64,000 nt of DNA from CAXTEJ01 sp964243295 (GCA_964243295.1 CAXTEJ010000009.1:25022-89021); one strand, 5' to 3'. Positions 7,391 to 17,030 are shown, counted from the stretch's first letter. The notes: a model not told the origin generated them from the letters alone. Translations and numbers: made by a program.

Positions 7391-10300
7391 GTGCCCGCGG
7401 CCGCCAGCGACGAGGGCGCGGGTGTCATGGTGGGGTCGGACCAGCGAGCCGAGGTCGGGCGCCTGCGCGCCGCCACGATGGCGCAGGTGGCGGCGCTCGC
7501 ACCCGCCGACGCCCCGCCCGGCCTCGCGGCGCTGCTCGAGGACTACTACCGCCACGTACCCGACGAGGACGTGCTGACGCGCCAGCCCGAGCACCTGCTC
7601 GCGGCGGTGCTCAGCCACCGCGCGCTCGCCGAGCGGCGTCCGGTCGGGCGCGCCGTCGTCCGCGTGCAGACACCCGGCCAGATCGGCGCGGACGACGGGT
7701 GGTCCGACGGCCACACGGTCGTCGAGGTCGTCACCGACGACATGCCGTTCCTGGTCGACTCGGTCACCGCCGAGATGAGCCGCATCGGGCGCGCGATCCA
7801 CCTGGTGGTGCACCCGCAGCTGCTGGTGCGCCGCGACGCGGCAGGGGTGCTGGTGCAGGTGGAGGGCCGGGCCCGCCCCGACGACGTCTCGCCCGAGGCG
7901 CCCGAGGCGCTCGGGCACGGCGTGCACGCCGAGTCGTGGATGCACGTCGAGGTCGACCGCGAGAGCGACCCCGCGGTGCTCGAGCAGCTGGCAGCCGACC
8001 TGCGGCGGGTGCTGGGCGACGTCCGTGACGCCGTCGACGACTACCCGCGCATGCGGGCGACCGCGCTGGCTGTGGCCGACGACCTCGGGGCCACGCCACC
8101 GGTCGGTCGCGACGCCACCGAGGTGGCCGAGGTGCAGCGGTTCCTGCGCTGGCTCACCGACGGGGCGTTCACGTTCCTCGGCTACCGCGAGCACCGCCTC
8201 GACAGCGAGGACGACGGCCTGGTGCTGCGCGGGGTCACGGGCACCGGGCTCGGCATCCTGCGCCACGACCAGAAGATGTCGCAGAGCTTCGGCCGGCTGC
8301 CCGCTGCTGCCCGCGAGCGCGCCCGCGACCCGCACCTGCTGGTGCTGACCAAGGCCAACTCGCGAGCCACGGTTCACAAGCCGTCCTACCTCGACTACGT
8401 GGGCATCAAGGTCTTCGACGCCTCGGGCGCGGTCGTGGGCGAGCGCCGGTTCCTCGGCCTGTTCACGACCGGGGCCTACCGCACCGGTGTGCGGGCCGCC
8501 CCGATCATCGACCGCAAGGTCGACGAGGTGCTGCGGCTGTCGGGCTTCACCCCCGACAGCCACTCGGCCAAGGACCTGGTCGCCGTGCTCGAGACGTTCC
8601 CCCGCGACGAGCTGTTCCAGAGCGAGGTCGCCCACCTGCTCGACACCGCGCTCGGGGTCATGCAGCTGCAGGAGCGCCGCCGCACGCGGCTGTTCCTGCG
8701 CCGCGACGACTACGGCCGCTTCATGTCCTGCCTGGTGTTCCTGCCCCGCGACCGCTACACGACCGCGGTACGGCTGCGCATCGAGGGGGTGCTGCTGGAG
8801 GGCCTCGGCGGCGTCAGCGTCGAGTACACGACCCGGGTCACCGAGTCGGTGCTCGCGCGGCTGCACGTGGTGGTGCGCACCCCGACGAACCAGGCGCTGC
8901 CGGCGGTCGACGTCGCCCAGCTGGAGGCGCGCCTGGTCAGCGCCATCCGCACCTGGGAGGAGGACCTCGCCGAGCTGCTGCGCTCACGCCTCGGCGAGGA
9001 GGTCGGCGCCGACGTCGCCGGGCGTTACGGCGCCGCGTTCCCGGAGGCCTACAAGGAGGACTTCACGCCCCTCGTCGCCTTCGGCGACCTGGAGCGTGTG
9101 CGCGAGCTCGAGCAGGACCCGCCGGGCGCGCCGCTGCGCATGCGCCTCTACCGCGAAGCCGACAGCCCGGACGACGAGCGCCGGCTGATGCTCTACCGCG
9201 CCGAGCCGCTGTCCCTCACCTCGGTGCTGCCGATCTTCGGCGACCTCGGCGTCGAGGTGATGGACGAGCGGCCCTACCAGCTGGCGCCGCCGGGCGGCGC
9301 GACGCCGGGGCCGCGCGTGCACCTGTACGACTTCGGGCTGCGCGCGTCCGGCCCGCGCGGCTGGGGCCCGGCGCCCGAGGGGGCGGCGCGCACGCCGTTC
9401 GAGGACGCCTTCGCCGCGGTCTGGGAGGGCCGCGCCGAGAGCGACGGCCTCAACGCCCTGGTGCTGGCTGCGTCGATGACCTGGCGGCAGGTGCTCGTGC
9501 TGCGCACCTACGCCACCTACCTGCGCCAGGCCGGACTCACCTTCAGCCAGCGCTACGTCGAGACGTGCCTGCTCGCGAACGTGCGCGTCGCCCGCTCGCT
9601 GGTGCAGCTGTTCGAGGCGCGGTTCGAGCCCGACCGGCTCGGTCTCGACCCGCGATGCCAGGCCCGCGTCGAGACCTGCGAGGCGCTCGTCGAAGAGATC
9701 CGCACCGAGCTGGACGACGTCGCGAGCCTCGACCACGACCGCATCCTCCGCGCCCTGCTGGGGACGATCCGCGCGACGCTGCGCACCGGCTTCTTCCAGC
9801 GCGGCGAGGACGGGCAGCCGCTGCCGTACGTCGCCGTCAAGCTCGACCCCCACGCGGTGCCCGACCTGCCCGCGCCGCGACCGGCGTACGAGATCTGGGT
9901 GTACTCCCCGCGCGTTGAAGGCGTGCACCTGCGCTTCGGCTCGGTCGCCCGCGGCGGCCTGCGGTGGAGCGACCGGCGTGAGGACTTCCGCACCGAGGTC
10001 CTCGGGCTGGTCAAGGCGCAGATGGTGAAGAACGCCGTCATCGTGCCGACCGGCGCCAAGGGCGGGTTCGTCGCCAAGCAGCTGCCCGATCCCGGCGACC
10101 GCGAGGCGTTCCTCGCCGAGGGCGTGGCGTCGTACCGCACCTTCATCTGCGCGTTGCTCGACCTCACCGACAACATCGTCGGCACCGGCGACCAGGCCAC
10201 GGTGGTGGCGCCGCAGCGGGTGGTGCGGCACGACGGCGACGACACCTACCTGGTCGTCGCGGCCGACAAGGGCACCGCCACGTTCAGCGACATCGCGAAC

Positions 10301-12388
10301 GCGGTGGCGACGTCGTACGGCTTCTGGCTCGGCGACGCCTTCGCGTCGGGCGGCTCGGTCGGCTACGACCACAAGGCGATGGGCATCACCGCGCGCGGTG
10401 CGTGGGAGTCGGTCAAGCGGCACTTCCGCGAGCTCGGCGTCGACACCCAGTCGCAGGAGCACACGGTCGCCGGCGTCGGCGACATGAGCGGTGACGTCTT
10501 CGGCAACGGCATGCTGCTCTCGCGCCACACCCGGCTCGTCGCCGCCTTCGACCACCGGCACGTCTTCCTCGACCCCGCGCCCGACGCCGCGACCTCGTTC
10601 GACGAGCGGCGCCGGCTGTTCGACCTGCCGCGCTCGTCGTGGGCCGACTACGACACCACGCTGCTCAGCGAGGGCGGCGGCGTCTACGCCCGCACCCTGA
10701 AGTCGGTGCCGGTGAGCGCGCAGGCCGCGGCGGCCCTCGGGCTGGGCGACCAGCCCCGCTCCATGACGCCGGCTCAGCTGATGCAGGCGATCCTGCTGGC
10801 CCCGGTCGACCTGCTGTGGAACGGCGGCATCGGCACCTACGTCAAGGCGTCGACCGAGTCCCACGCCGACGTGGGCGACCGCGCCAACGACGCCATCCGC
10901 GTCGACGGTGCCCACCTGCGCTGCACGGTCGTCGGCGAGGGCGGCAACCTGGGCCTGACCCAGCTGGGTCGCGTCGAGGCCTCGCTGCACGGCGTGCGCC
11001 TCAACACCGACGCCATCGACAACTCCGCCGGCGTCGACACCTCCGACCACGAGGTCAACATCAAGATCCTGCTCGACGCCGTGGTCGCCGACGGCGAGCT
11101 CGACGTCGCGGGCCGCAACGCGGTGCTGGCGTCGATGACCGACCAGGTCGGCGCGCTGGTGCTGCGCGACAACTACGAGCAGAACGCCCTGCTCGGCGTC
11201 GCCCGCTCGCAGGCCCCCTCGATGCTGCCGGTCCACAGCCGCCTGATCCGCGCCCTCGAGCGCGCTGGCGCCCTCGACCGCCAGCTGGAGTTCCTGCCCG
11301 ACGCCAAGGGCCTCGCGCGCCGGAGCGAGGAGGGCATCGGCCTGACCTCGCCCGAGATCTCCGTGCTCGTCGCCTACGTCAAGCTCGGGCTCACCGACCA
11401 GCTGCTCGGCAGCGACCTGCCCGACGAGCCGTTCATGCGCACGCGGCTGCGGGCGTACTTCCCCGACGAGGTCGTCCGCCGCTACGACGACCGGCTCGAC
11501 GCCCACCCGCTGCGCCGCGAGATCATCACGACCTCGGTCGTCAACGACATGGTCAACCGAGCCGGCGTCACCTTCGCCTTCCGCGTGCAGGACGAGACCG
11601 CGGCCTCCGCCGTCCAGGTGGCGCGCGCCTACGTCGTCGTGCGCGAGGTCTTCGGCCTCGTCGACTTCGCCCACCGGGTGGAGACGCTCGACACCGCGGT
11701 GCCCGCGGCGGCGCAGGACGCGCTCTACCTCGAGCTGCGCCGCCTGGTCGACCGCGCCACCCGCTGGCTGCTGCAGACCCGCACCGACCTGGTCGACGTC
11801 GCCGCCGAGATCGAGCGCTACCGCGGCACGGTCGCCGAGCTCGGGCCGCAGGTCGGCACACTGCTCGTCGGCCGCGACAGCCAACGCATGACCCGCCACG
11901 CCGAGCACCTGGTCGACCTCGGGGCGCCGCACGACCTCGCCGTCACGGCCGCCTCGCTGCTCGACGTCTACGCGCTGCTCGACGTCTGCGAGGTCGCCAG
12001 GTCGACGGGTCGGCGCGCCCGCGAGGTCGCCGGCATCTCGTTCGCGCTGTCCGAGCGGTTCCAGGTCGACGCCCTGCTCACGGTCATCACCGACCTGCCG
12101 CGCGCCGACCGGTGGGACGCGCTCGCCCGCGCGGCGCTGCGCTACGACCTCTACGCCGCGCTGGAGGCCCTCACCGTGTCGGTGATCCGCACGGTCGACG
12201 CGCACGAGGACGACCCGGCCGCCCGGGTCGCCGCCTGGGAGGCCGTCAACGGCGAGACGCTGCGCCGCGCCCGCGACCTGCTCGGCGAGGTCAGCGCCCT
12301 CGACCACAGCAGCATCGCGGCGGTGTCGGTCGCGCTGCGGGGGCTGCGTGCCGTCGTCCGCAGCGGGGCCCCGGCCGGCGCCGCTTAG
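7391..12388 (+). CDS. gdh: NAD-specific glutamate dehydrogenase, 180-kDa class
   Basis: Catalyses reversible oxidative deamination of glutamate to 2-oxoglutarate with NAD. At 1665 residues it has the length of the large GDH class (Streptomyces/Mycobacterium type), with long N-terminal regulatory ACT-like domains, the catalytic domain and a C-terminal helical extension. Catalytic-domain landmarks are GGLRWSDRREDFRTEVLGLV (about residue 855), KNAVIVPTGAKGGFV (about 880), GEGGNLGLTQ and IDNSAGVDTSDHEVNIKILL. The frame starts at GTG 7391; ATG 7427, with GAGGG upstream, is an equally good start. The stop codon overlaps the ribosome binding site of the following histidine kinase gene, so the two are likely coupled. 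Confidence 0.96.
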   Translation: MPAAASDEGAGVMVGSDQRAEVGRLRAATMAQVAALAPADAPPGLAALLEDYYRHVPDEDVLTRQPEHLLAAVLSHRALAERRPVGRAVVRVQTPGQIGADDGWSDGHTVVEVVTDDMPFLVDSVTAEMSRIGRAIHLVVHPQLLVRRDAAGVLVQVEGRARPDDVSPEAPEALGHGVHAESWMHVEVDRESDPAVLEQLAADLRRVLGDVRDAVDDYPRMRATALAVADDLGATPPVGRDATEVAEVQRFLRWLTDGAFTFLGYREHRLDSEDDGLVLRGVTGTGLGILRHDQKMSQSFGRLPAAARERARDPHLLVLTKANSRATVHKPSYLDYVGIKVFDASGAVVGERRFLGLFTTGAYRTGVRAAPIIDRKVDEVLRLSGFTPDSHSAKDLVAVLETFPRDELFQSEVAHLLDTALGVMQLQERRRTRLFLRRDDYGRFMSCLVFLPRDRYTTAVRLRIEGVLLEGLGGVSVEYTTRVTESVLARLHVVVRTPTNQALPAVDVAQLEARLVSAIRTWEEDLAELLRSRLGEEVGADVAGRYGAAFPEAYKEDFTPLVAFGDLERVRELEQDPPGAPLRMRLYREADSPDDERRLMLYRAEPLSLTSVLPIFGDLGVEVMDERPYQLAPPGGATPGPRVHLYDFGLRASGPRGWGPAPEGAARTPFEDAFAAVWEGRAESDGLNALVLAASMTWRQVLVLRTYATYLRQAGLTFSQRYVETCLLANVRVARSLVQLFEARFEPDRLGLDPRCQARVETCEALVEEIRTELDDVASLDHDRILRALLGTIRATLRTGFFQRGEDGQPLPYVAVKLDPHAVPDLPAPRPAYEIWVYSPRVEGVHLRFGSVARGGLRWSDRREDFRTEVLGLVKAQMVKNAVIVPTGAKGGFVAKQLPDPGDREAFLAEGVASYRTFICALLDLTDNIVGTGDQATVVAPQRVVRHDGDDTYLVVAADKGTATFSDIANAVATSYGFWLGDAFASGGSVGYDHKAMGITARGAWESVKRHFRELGVDTQSQEHTVAGVGDMSGDVFGNGMLLSRHTRLVAAFDHRHVFLDPAPDAATSFDERRRLFDLPRSSWADYDTTLLSEGGGVYARTLKSVPVSAQAAAALGLGDQPRSMTPAQLMQAILLAPVDLLWNGGIGTYVKASTESHADVGDRANDAIRVDGAHLRCTVVGEGGNLGLTQLGRVEASLHGVRLNTDAIDNSAGVDTSDHEVNIKILLDAVVADGELDVAGRNAVLASMTDQVGALVLRDNYEQNALLGVARSQAPSMLPVHSRLIRALERAGALDRQLEFLPDAKGLARRSEEGIGLTSPEISVLVAYVKLGLTDQLLGSDLPDEPFMRTRLRAYFPDEVVRRYDDRLDAHPLRREIITTSVVNDMVNRAGVTFAFRVQDETAASAVQVARAYVVVREVFGLVDFAHRVETLDTAVPAAAQDALYLELRRLVDRATRWLLQTRTDLVDVAAEIERYRGTVAELGPQVGTLLVGRDSQRMTRHAEHLVDLGAPHDLAVTAASLLDVYALLDVCEVARSTGRRAREVAGISFALSERFQVDALLTVITDLPRADRWDALARAALRYDLYAALEALTVSVIRTVDAHEDDPAARVAAWEAVNGETLRRARDLLGEVSALDHSSIAAVSVALRGLRAVVRSGAPAGAA

Positions 12389-12397
12389 GATCCTCGC

Positions 12398-13885
12398 GTG
12401 GGAACCCTCAACGACCTCGTCCACATCCACACCGAGCTGGACGAGGCCGACATCGAGTGGCTGCACCAGCTCGTGGGCGACTGGCAGCTGCTGTCCGACC
12501 TCGCGTTCGCCGACCTGGTGCTGTGGGTGCTCACCCCCGAGGGGTGGCTGACGGTGGCCCACGTGCGGCCGACCACCGGCGCGACGGTGTTCTTCCAAGA
12601 CATCGTCGGCGAGCTCGTCGTCTCCGGCGAGGACAGCCAGCTCGACGACACCCTGGTGCAGGGACGGATCCTGCGCGACCGCGACCCGCTGTGGCACGAG
12701 GACGTGCCGGTGCGCGAGGAGACGATCCCGGTCGTGCGCGACGGTCGCACCATCGCGGTCCTGAGCCGGGTCAACAACCTGGCGACCATGCTGAGCCCCA
12801 GCCGGCTCGAGCTGACCTACATCGGCTGCGCCGACGCACTCGGCTCGATGATCGCCGAGGGGGCGTTCCCGGTGGCGGGCGCGTCGACCGGCTCACGCCG
12901 CGGGGCTCCGCGCGTGGGCGACGGCCTGCTGCGCCTGGACGTCGACGGCGTCGTCAGCTATGCCAGCCCCAACGCCGTGTCGGCCTACCACCGGCTCGGC
13001 TACGAGCGTGAGCTGGTCGGCGCCTCGCTCGCCGAGATCACCACCGGTCTGCTGCGCGGCCGCGGGCAGGTCGACGAGGGGCTGCCGCTGGTGCTCACCG
13101 GCAAGGCGCCGTGGCGCTCGGACGTCGAGGGGCGCGGCACGATGCTCAGCGTCCGGGCGATCCCGCTGGTCGAGCAGAAGCAGCGGGTGGGCGCGCTGCT
13201 GCTCGTGCGCGACGTCACCGAGCTGCGCCGTCGCGAGCGCGAGCTGCTGAGCAAGGACGCGACCATCCGCGAGATCCACCACCGGGTCAAGAACAACCTG
13301 CAGACCGTCGCCGCCCTGCTGCGACTGCAGTCGCGACGGCTGGACGACGGCCCCGGCCGCACCGCGCTGGACGAGGCCGGCCGCCGGGTGGGTGCGATCG
13401 CCCTGGTGCACGAGACGCTGTCGACCAGCTTCGACGAGACGGTCGTCTTCGACGACGTGGCCACGCGGGCGCTCGCGGCGCTCGTCGAGGCGGCGACGCC
13501 GGACGGCAAGACCCGGCTGCGCCACACCGGCCAGTTCGGCCGGCTGCGCGCCGAGGACGCCACGGCGCTGTCGCTGGCCCTCACCGAGCTGGTGCAGAAC
13601 GCCGTCGAGCACGGGCTGGCGGCCGGTGGCGGCGTGGTCACCGTCCACGCCGAGCGCGCTGTCGCCGTCCCGGACGATCTCGGGGGGTCGGGCGACGAGC
13701 TCACGGTCTGCGTGATCGACGACGGGGTCGGCCTGCCCGACGACGGCGTCCTGCCCAGCGGCCTCGGCTCGCAGATCGTGCGCTCGCTGGTCGCCGAGCT
13801 GCGCGGCACGATCGCCTGGCACCGGCGCGAGGCCGGCGGCACTGAGGTCGTGATGACCGTGCGGCCGCGCCCGCTGCCGTCCTGA
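12398..13885 (+). CDS. pdtaS: Soluble sensor histidine kinase, PdtaS-like
   Basis: A 495-residue cytosolic kinase with three parts: an N-terminal GAF-like sensor domain (about 1-160), a PAS-like domain (about 170-285) and a HisKA_2/HATPase module. The phospho-acceptor helix reads EIHHRVKNNLQTVAALLR (His near 294), and the ATPase N-box is ALTELVQNAVEHG (about 395-407) followed by VIDDGVGLPDDG. No transmembrane segment is seen. This order is that of mycobacterial PdtaS, whose response regulator PdtaR is an RNA-binding antiterminator. As in mycobacteria, a whiB gene is adjacent. No pdtaR is present in this window. GTG start at 12398, with AGGA overlapping the upstream stop. Confidence 0.88.
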   Translation: MGTLNDLVHIHTELDEADIEWLHQLVGDWQLLSDLAFADLVLWVLTPEGWLTVAHVRPTTGATVFFQDIVGELVVSGEDSQLDDTLVQGRILRDRDPLWHEDVPVREETIPVVRDGRTIAVLSRVNNLATMLSPSRLELTYIGCADALGSMIAEGAFPVAGASTGSRRGAPRVGDGLLRLDVDGVVSYASPNAVSAYHRLGYERELVGASLAEITTGLLRGRGQVDEGLPLVLTGKAPWRSDVEGRGTMLSVRAIPLVEQKQRVGALLLVRDVTELRRRERELLSKDATIREIHHRVKNNLQTVAALLRLQSRRLDDGPGRTALDEAGRRVGAIALVHETLSTSFDETVVFDDVATRALAALVEAATPDGKTRLRHTGQFGRLRAEDATALSLALTELVQNAVEHGLAAGGGVVTVHAERAVAVPDDLGGSGDELTVCVIDDGVGLPDDGVLPSGLGSQIVRSLVAELRGTIAWHRREAGGTEVVMTVRPRPLPS

Positions 13886-13917
13886 CCGGCGGCCTGCTCA
13901 CCGGGTCGAGCACGCCA

Positions 13918-13946
13918 GAACGCCCCGGCCGGTGGCCGGGGCGTTC
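13918..13946. terminator. Strong hairpin between convergent pdtaS and whiB
   Basis: Perfect 13-base stem: GAACGCCCCGGCC, loop GGT, GGCCGGGGCGTTC. It sits between the 3' ends of two convergent genes and can fold in RNA from either strand, so it probably acts as a bidirectional terminator. There is no T-run, as is common in very GC-rich actinomycetes. Confidence 0.75.
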
Positions 13947-13973
13947 GCTGTGCGGGCGCGAGAGCGCGGTGCG

Positions 13974-14222
13974 TCAGACCGCCCGGCGGGCGCGGGCGTT
14001 GCGGCGCTTGAGCGCGCGACGCTCGTCCTCGGACAGTCCGCCCCAGACGCCGGCGTCCTGGCCGGACTCCAGCGCCCACTTCAGGCAGGTGTCGAGAACG
14101 GGGCAGCGACGGCACACGGCCTTCGCCTCCTCGATCTGCATGAGCGCGGGCCCGGTGTTCCCGATGGGGAAGAACAGCTCGGGATCCTCGTCCAGGCAGG
14201 CTGCGCGGTGGCGCCAGTCCAT
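13974..14222 (-). CDS. whiB1: WhiB-family Fe-S transcriptional regulator (WhiB1-like)
   Basis: An 82-residue WhiB protein. The four cluster-binding cysteines are at 9, 37, 40 and 46 (C-x27-C-x2-C-x5-C), followed by the GVWGG turn at 58-62 and a basic C-terminal tail (RRALKRRNARARRAV) for DNA contact. Such proteins hold a [4Fe-4S] cluster that senses NO or O2 and bind the principal sigma factor. Adjacency to pdtaS suggests the WhiB1 branch. ATG at 14222 is preceded by AGGAG. The 260-base upstream region probably carries its own promoter. Confidence 0.93.
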   Translation of the reverse strand: MDWRHRAACLDEDPELFFPIGNTGPALMQIEEAKAVCRRCPVLDTCLKWALESGQDAGVWGGLSEDERRALKRRNARARRAV

Positions 14223-14482
14223 GGGATCGGTCTCCTGTCAGGGGTGCGTGTGCGACGGTCGGTGCACGGCTCGCGAGCGGTCGGTGACCGTTCGGCCGTC
14301 TGCTCCGCATCAGGCCGGTGAGGCGATGGCGGGCAGCAGGACGACAACGCCGTCGTCAGGCTCGGTGTTCCAGCCTCACACCTTCCGCCAGGTCGCACAA
14401 GTGGTGAGTCGTGATCATCTTGTGATGACAGGCTGCGGTCACCTCCGTGACCAGTGGATGAAGACTCGGCGGCCCCGCGCCG
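14223..14482 (-). promoter_or_regulatory. Upstream region of whiB with inverted repeat
   Basis: A 260-base gap upstream of whiB, downstream of the lipid-kinase gene. It contains the inverted repeat GGTCAC-CTCC-GTGACC at 14437-14452, which may be a small terminator for the upstream gene or an operator, and a second GGTCGGTGACCG-like palindrome near 14279-14290. AGGAG precedes the start codon. No -10/-35 pair is convincing by eye. Confidence 0.35.
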
Positions 14483-15451
14483 TCAGGCGTGGTCGGCGGT
14501 GAGCACCTCGAGGGCCTTGGGGACGGCGGTGAGCCGCACGCCCAGCACCCGGCCGAGGTAGTCGCCGTCCGCCTGCAGCGCGACCTCCTGCGTCGAGCTC
14601 ACGTGCACCCACGCCAGGTCGTGCGCGGTGTAGGTGCGGTCGGTGCCGGCAGGCCGGCCGCTGAGCATGCGCCCCAGGCTCTGCACGACCTGGTGCGCCT
14701 CGAGCCCCCGCGGCGCCGACACGTCGATGCCGAGGTCGAACGACGCCTGGGGGGTGGGGCGCAGCCGGTGCGGGCCGAGGTAGGACCACGGGTCGGTGTT
14801 GGTGATGATCACCATGGGCAGCCGGGTGACCGACCCCAGCGGGCTGGTGAGGCTCATGGGCGTGGCGGTGCGGTCGAGGGCGCACCACGCCTTCACCGTC
14901 GACGCGGCGTAGCGCAGGCTGGTGGCGCGATGGCCGCGGGTGCGCGCCGCCTCGACGCGCGCGATGGCGAGGGCGTCGAGCCCGAGCCCCGCGTTGAGCA
15001 CCACCCAGCGGTCGGCCACCGGGCGACCCGCGACCTCGGTCACCGTCATGTGCACCAGCCCGAGACGCCTGCTGCTGCCCTCCCGCAGCGCGCGGGCCAC
15101 CAGCTGCGCCGACCCGAGGGTGCCGAGCGGCTGGCCCAGGGTGCGGGCCAGCACGTTGGTCCCCCCGGCGGGCACCAGCCCGAGCGCGGGGACGTCGGTG
15201 CCGGGCCCTGCGGTGAGCAGGCCGTCGACGACCTCGCCCACCGTGCCGTCGCCGGCCATCACGACGACCGCGTTGACATCATCGGTGCGGACGGCCGCCG
15301 CAAGGTCACGGGCGTGGCCGCGGCCGGTCGTCTGCGCCACCTCCACCCGCGTGCCGGGGGCGCCGCCGGACTCGAGCGCGTCGACGACCCCCCGCAGTGC
15401 CCGCGGATCGGCACGGGTCGAGCGGGGGTTGAGCATCAGCACGACCCGCAC
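14483..15451 (-). CDS. Diacylglycerol/lipid kinase family protein
   Basis: About 322 residues of the DAGK catalytic family, which phosphorylates diacylglycerol, sphingosine or related lipids at the membrane. It begins MRVVLMLNPRST, has an AGDGTVGEVVDGL loop at about residues 66-78 (the family GGDGT nucleotide loop, first Gly changed to Ala), and LGLVPAGGTNVLARTLG at about 90-106. The C-terminal beta-domain is present. A TTG three codons upstream is another possible start. The gene is divergent from the small membrane-protein gene at 15483, with about 30 bases between them, suggesting leaderless or overlapping promoters. The true substrate cannot be read from sequence. Confidence 0.82.
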   Translation of the reverse strand: MRVVLMLNPRSTRADPRALRGVVDALESGGAPGTRVEVAQTTGRGHARDLAAAVRTDDVNAVVVMAGDGTVGEVVDGLLTAGPGTDVPALGLVPAGGTNVLARTLGQPLGTLGSAQLVARALREGSSRRLGLVHMTVTEVAGRPVADRWVVLNAGLGLDALAIARVEAARTRGHRATSLRYAASTVKAWCALDRTATPMSLTSPLGSVTRLPMVIITNTDPWSYLGPHRLRPTPQASFDLGIDVSAPRGLEAHQVVQSLGRMLSGRPAGTDRTYTAHDLAWVHVSSTQEVALQADGDYLGRVLGVRLTAVPKALEVLTADHA

Positions 15452-15482
15452 GGCCAGCAAGGGTAGAGGGCGTTACGGTGGC

Positions 15483-15911
15483 GTGGTGCCACACCCCCGC
15501 ACCGGCGACGACGGCCACCCGGACGTCGGGGCTGGCGGCGTGGCCGACGACGCGAGGCCCGGCACGTGGGCCATGGTCGCGGCGCTGGTCGTGGGCCTGC
15601 AGGGGCTGGTCGTCGTCGCCTTCGCGGTCTACTACCTGGCCGAGTACGCGAAGGCCTACTCGATCTTCAACGTGCTGGTCTCCGCGGGGCTGTTCCTGCT
15701 CTCGGGCGCCGGGCTGCTGCTCGTGGCCAAGGGGCTGGTCGACGGCCGCGGCTGGGCGCGCTCACCCGCGCTGACGTGGGAGATCGTGTGCCTCCCCGTC
15801 GCCTGGGGACTGCTGCAGGCCGGCCGGTGGTACCTCGGGGTGCCCATCGGCCTGCTCTCGGTGCTCGCGCTGGTCGGGCTGATCGTCGGCGTCGCCCCCA
15901 ACCGCCGCTGA
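15483..15911 (+). CDS. Small hypothetical integral membrane protein
   Basis: About 142 residues. After a short charged N-terminus there are four probable transmembrane segments: AMVAALVVGLQGLVVVAFAV, the FNVLVSAGLFLLSGAGLLL stretch, EIVCLPVAWGLLQAGRWYL, and IGLLSVLALVGLIVGVA. No catalytic motif is visible. Similar small membrane proteins are common next to cell-envelope genes in actinomycetes, but I do not recognise a named family. GTG at 15483 follows AGAGGG; GTG at 15486 is equally possible. Confidence 0.65.
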   Translation: MVPHPRTGDDGHPDVGAGGVADDARPGTWAMVAALVVGLQGLVVVAFAVYYLAEYAKAYSIFNVLVSAGLFLLSGAGLLLVAKGLVDGRGWARSPALTWEIVCLPVAWGLLQAGRWYLGVPIGLLSVLALVGLIVGVAPNRR

Positions 15912-15944
15912 CCGCCTACCCCTCGCTCCAACCCAGCCCGGCGC

Positions 15945-16358
15945 TCACTGCCAGGTGCCGCTGCCGCGGCGCACCGTGAGCCTCACCCAGGTGCGGCCGT
16001 CCTCGACGCCGTCCTGCAGGCTGTCCACGAGCGCCGACAGCACCGACCACACGAACGCCGAGCGGTCGGGCAGCGTGATCTCGGAGCGGCTGACCTCGAC
16101 CTCGAGTGACTCGTCCTCGAGCGTGAACTCGCAGCTGAGCGTCGCGGGGTCGTCCTCCCCGGGCACCACGAGCATCACGCAGGCCTCGTCGACCGCGATG
16201 CGCACGTCCTCGATGCGGTCGAGGGTCAGGTCGACCCGCGCGGCCAACCCGGCGGCCGCCGTCCGCACGACGGCGATGTACGCCGGGGCGGCGGGCACGT
16301 CGAGCAGCACGACGTCGCCGAGCACCCCGTCGGAGGCGACGGCTGTCAGGGCGGTCAT
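15945..16358 (-). CDS. RsbW-type ATP-binding anti-sigma factor-like protein
   Basis: A 137-residue single-domain HATPase_c protein of the RsbW/SpoIIAB type. Such proteins bind a stress sigma factor and may phosphorylate an STAS anti-anti-sigma factor. The N-box is recognisable as RIEDVRIAVDEACVMLV (about residues 50-66), with a following acidic Gly/Asp-containing loop (VVPGEDDPATL). The later G-box is degenerate, so ATP binding is likely but not certain. No sigma factor or anti-anti-sigma gene is adjacent, so the partner is encoded elsewhere. The start at 16358 follows GGCAGGA; a longer GTG start at 16388 is possible. Confidence 0.72.
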   Translation of the reverse strand: MTALTAVASDGVLGDVVLLDVPAAPAYIAVVRTAAAGLAARVDLTLDRIEDVRIAVDEACVMLVVPGEDDPATLSCEFTLEDESLEVEVSRSEITLPDRSAFVWSVLSALVDSLQDGVEDGRTWVRLTVRRGSGTWQ

Positions 16359-16532
16359 CGGGTGATGGTCCTGCCGGGCATGGGGCACGTCCTCCGTGGT
16401 GAGCTGATGCGCCGGGCTGCGCAGTGGTCGTCCCGTCGCTGACGGTCACACCGCCGGGTCCATCGTGGACCCCTGCCGCCCGCGCGTCCACGTCACGCGC
16501 GCCGTCAACCTCCACGTCGGCCGTCGTCGCGG

Positions 16533-17030
16533 TCACGCGTCCCGGGCGGCGAGGTCGCGCAGGCGGTCGCCGTCGACGCGGTAGTGCACCCACTCGTCCA
16601 TGGCTGAGGCGCCGAGCGCCTCGTAGAAGGCGATGGACGGCTCGTTCCACCGCAGCACCCACCACTCCAGCCGGGTCCATCCCCGTTCGACGACGGTCGC
16701 GGCCAGGCGCGCGAGCAGCGACGTGCCGACGCCCGCGCCGCGCAGCGCCGGACGCACGTACAGGTCCTCGAGCCAGATGCCGTGCCGCCCGGTCCACGTC
16801 GAGAAGGTCACGTAGTAGACGGCCATGCCGGCCACCTCGCCGTCGACCTCGGCGACGAGCGCGTGGCTGCGAGCGGTCGCCACGTCGTCCGGGAACAGCG
16901 CCTGGGTGAGGTGCTCCTCGGTCGCCTCGACGGCGTCGGGCTCCCGCTCGTACTCCGCGAGCTCGCGCACCAGCGCCAGCAGCTGCGGGACGTCGGACAG
17001 CTCCGCCGGGCGGATCACGGTGGTGGCCAC
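16533..17030 (-). CDS. GNAT acetyltransferase, diamine/SSAT-like
   Basis: A 165-residue single-domain N-acetyltransferase. It starts VIRPAELSDVPQLLALVREL, has the acetyl-CoA loop LYVRPALRGAGVGTSLLARL (R-x-x-G-x-G at about 100-108), and ends with LEWWVLRWNEPSIAFYEALG. The YYVTFSTWTGRHGIWLEDLY stretch and the WNEPSIAFYE motif are typical of the spermidine/diamine acetyltransferase branch. The open frame extends upstream through tandem repeats to 17222, but GTG at 17030 gives the normal family N-terminus. Confidence 0.82.
   Translation of the reverse strand: MATTVIRPAELSDVPQLLALVRELAEYEREPDAVEATEEHLTQALFPDDVATARSHALVAEVDGEVAGMAVYYVTFSTWTGRHGIWLEDLYVRPALRGAGVGTSLLARLAATVVERGWTRLEWWVLRWNEPSIAFYEALGASAMDEWVHYRVDGDRLRDLAARDA

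Noticed and set aside
8984..12697. 1237-codon minus-strand open frame over the glutamate dehydrogenase gene
   Set aside because: Exact antisense of gdh; composition is that of a shadow frame, and gdh has clear motifs throughout.
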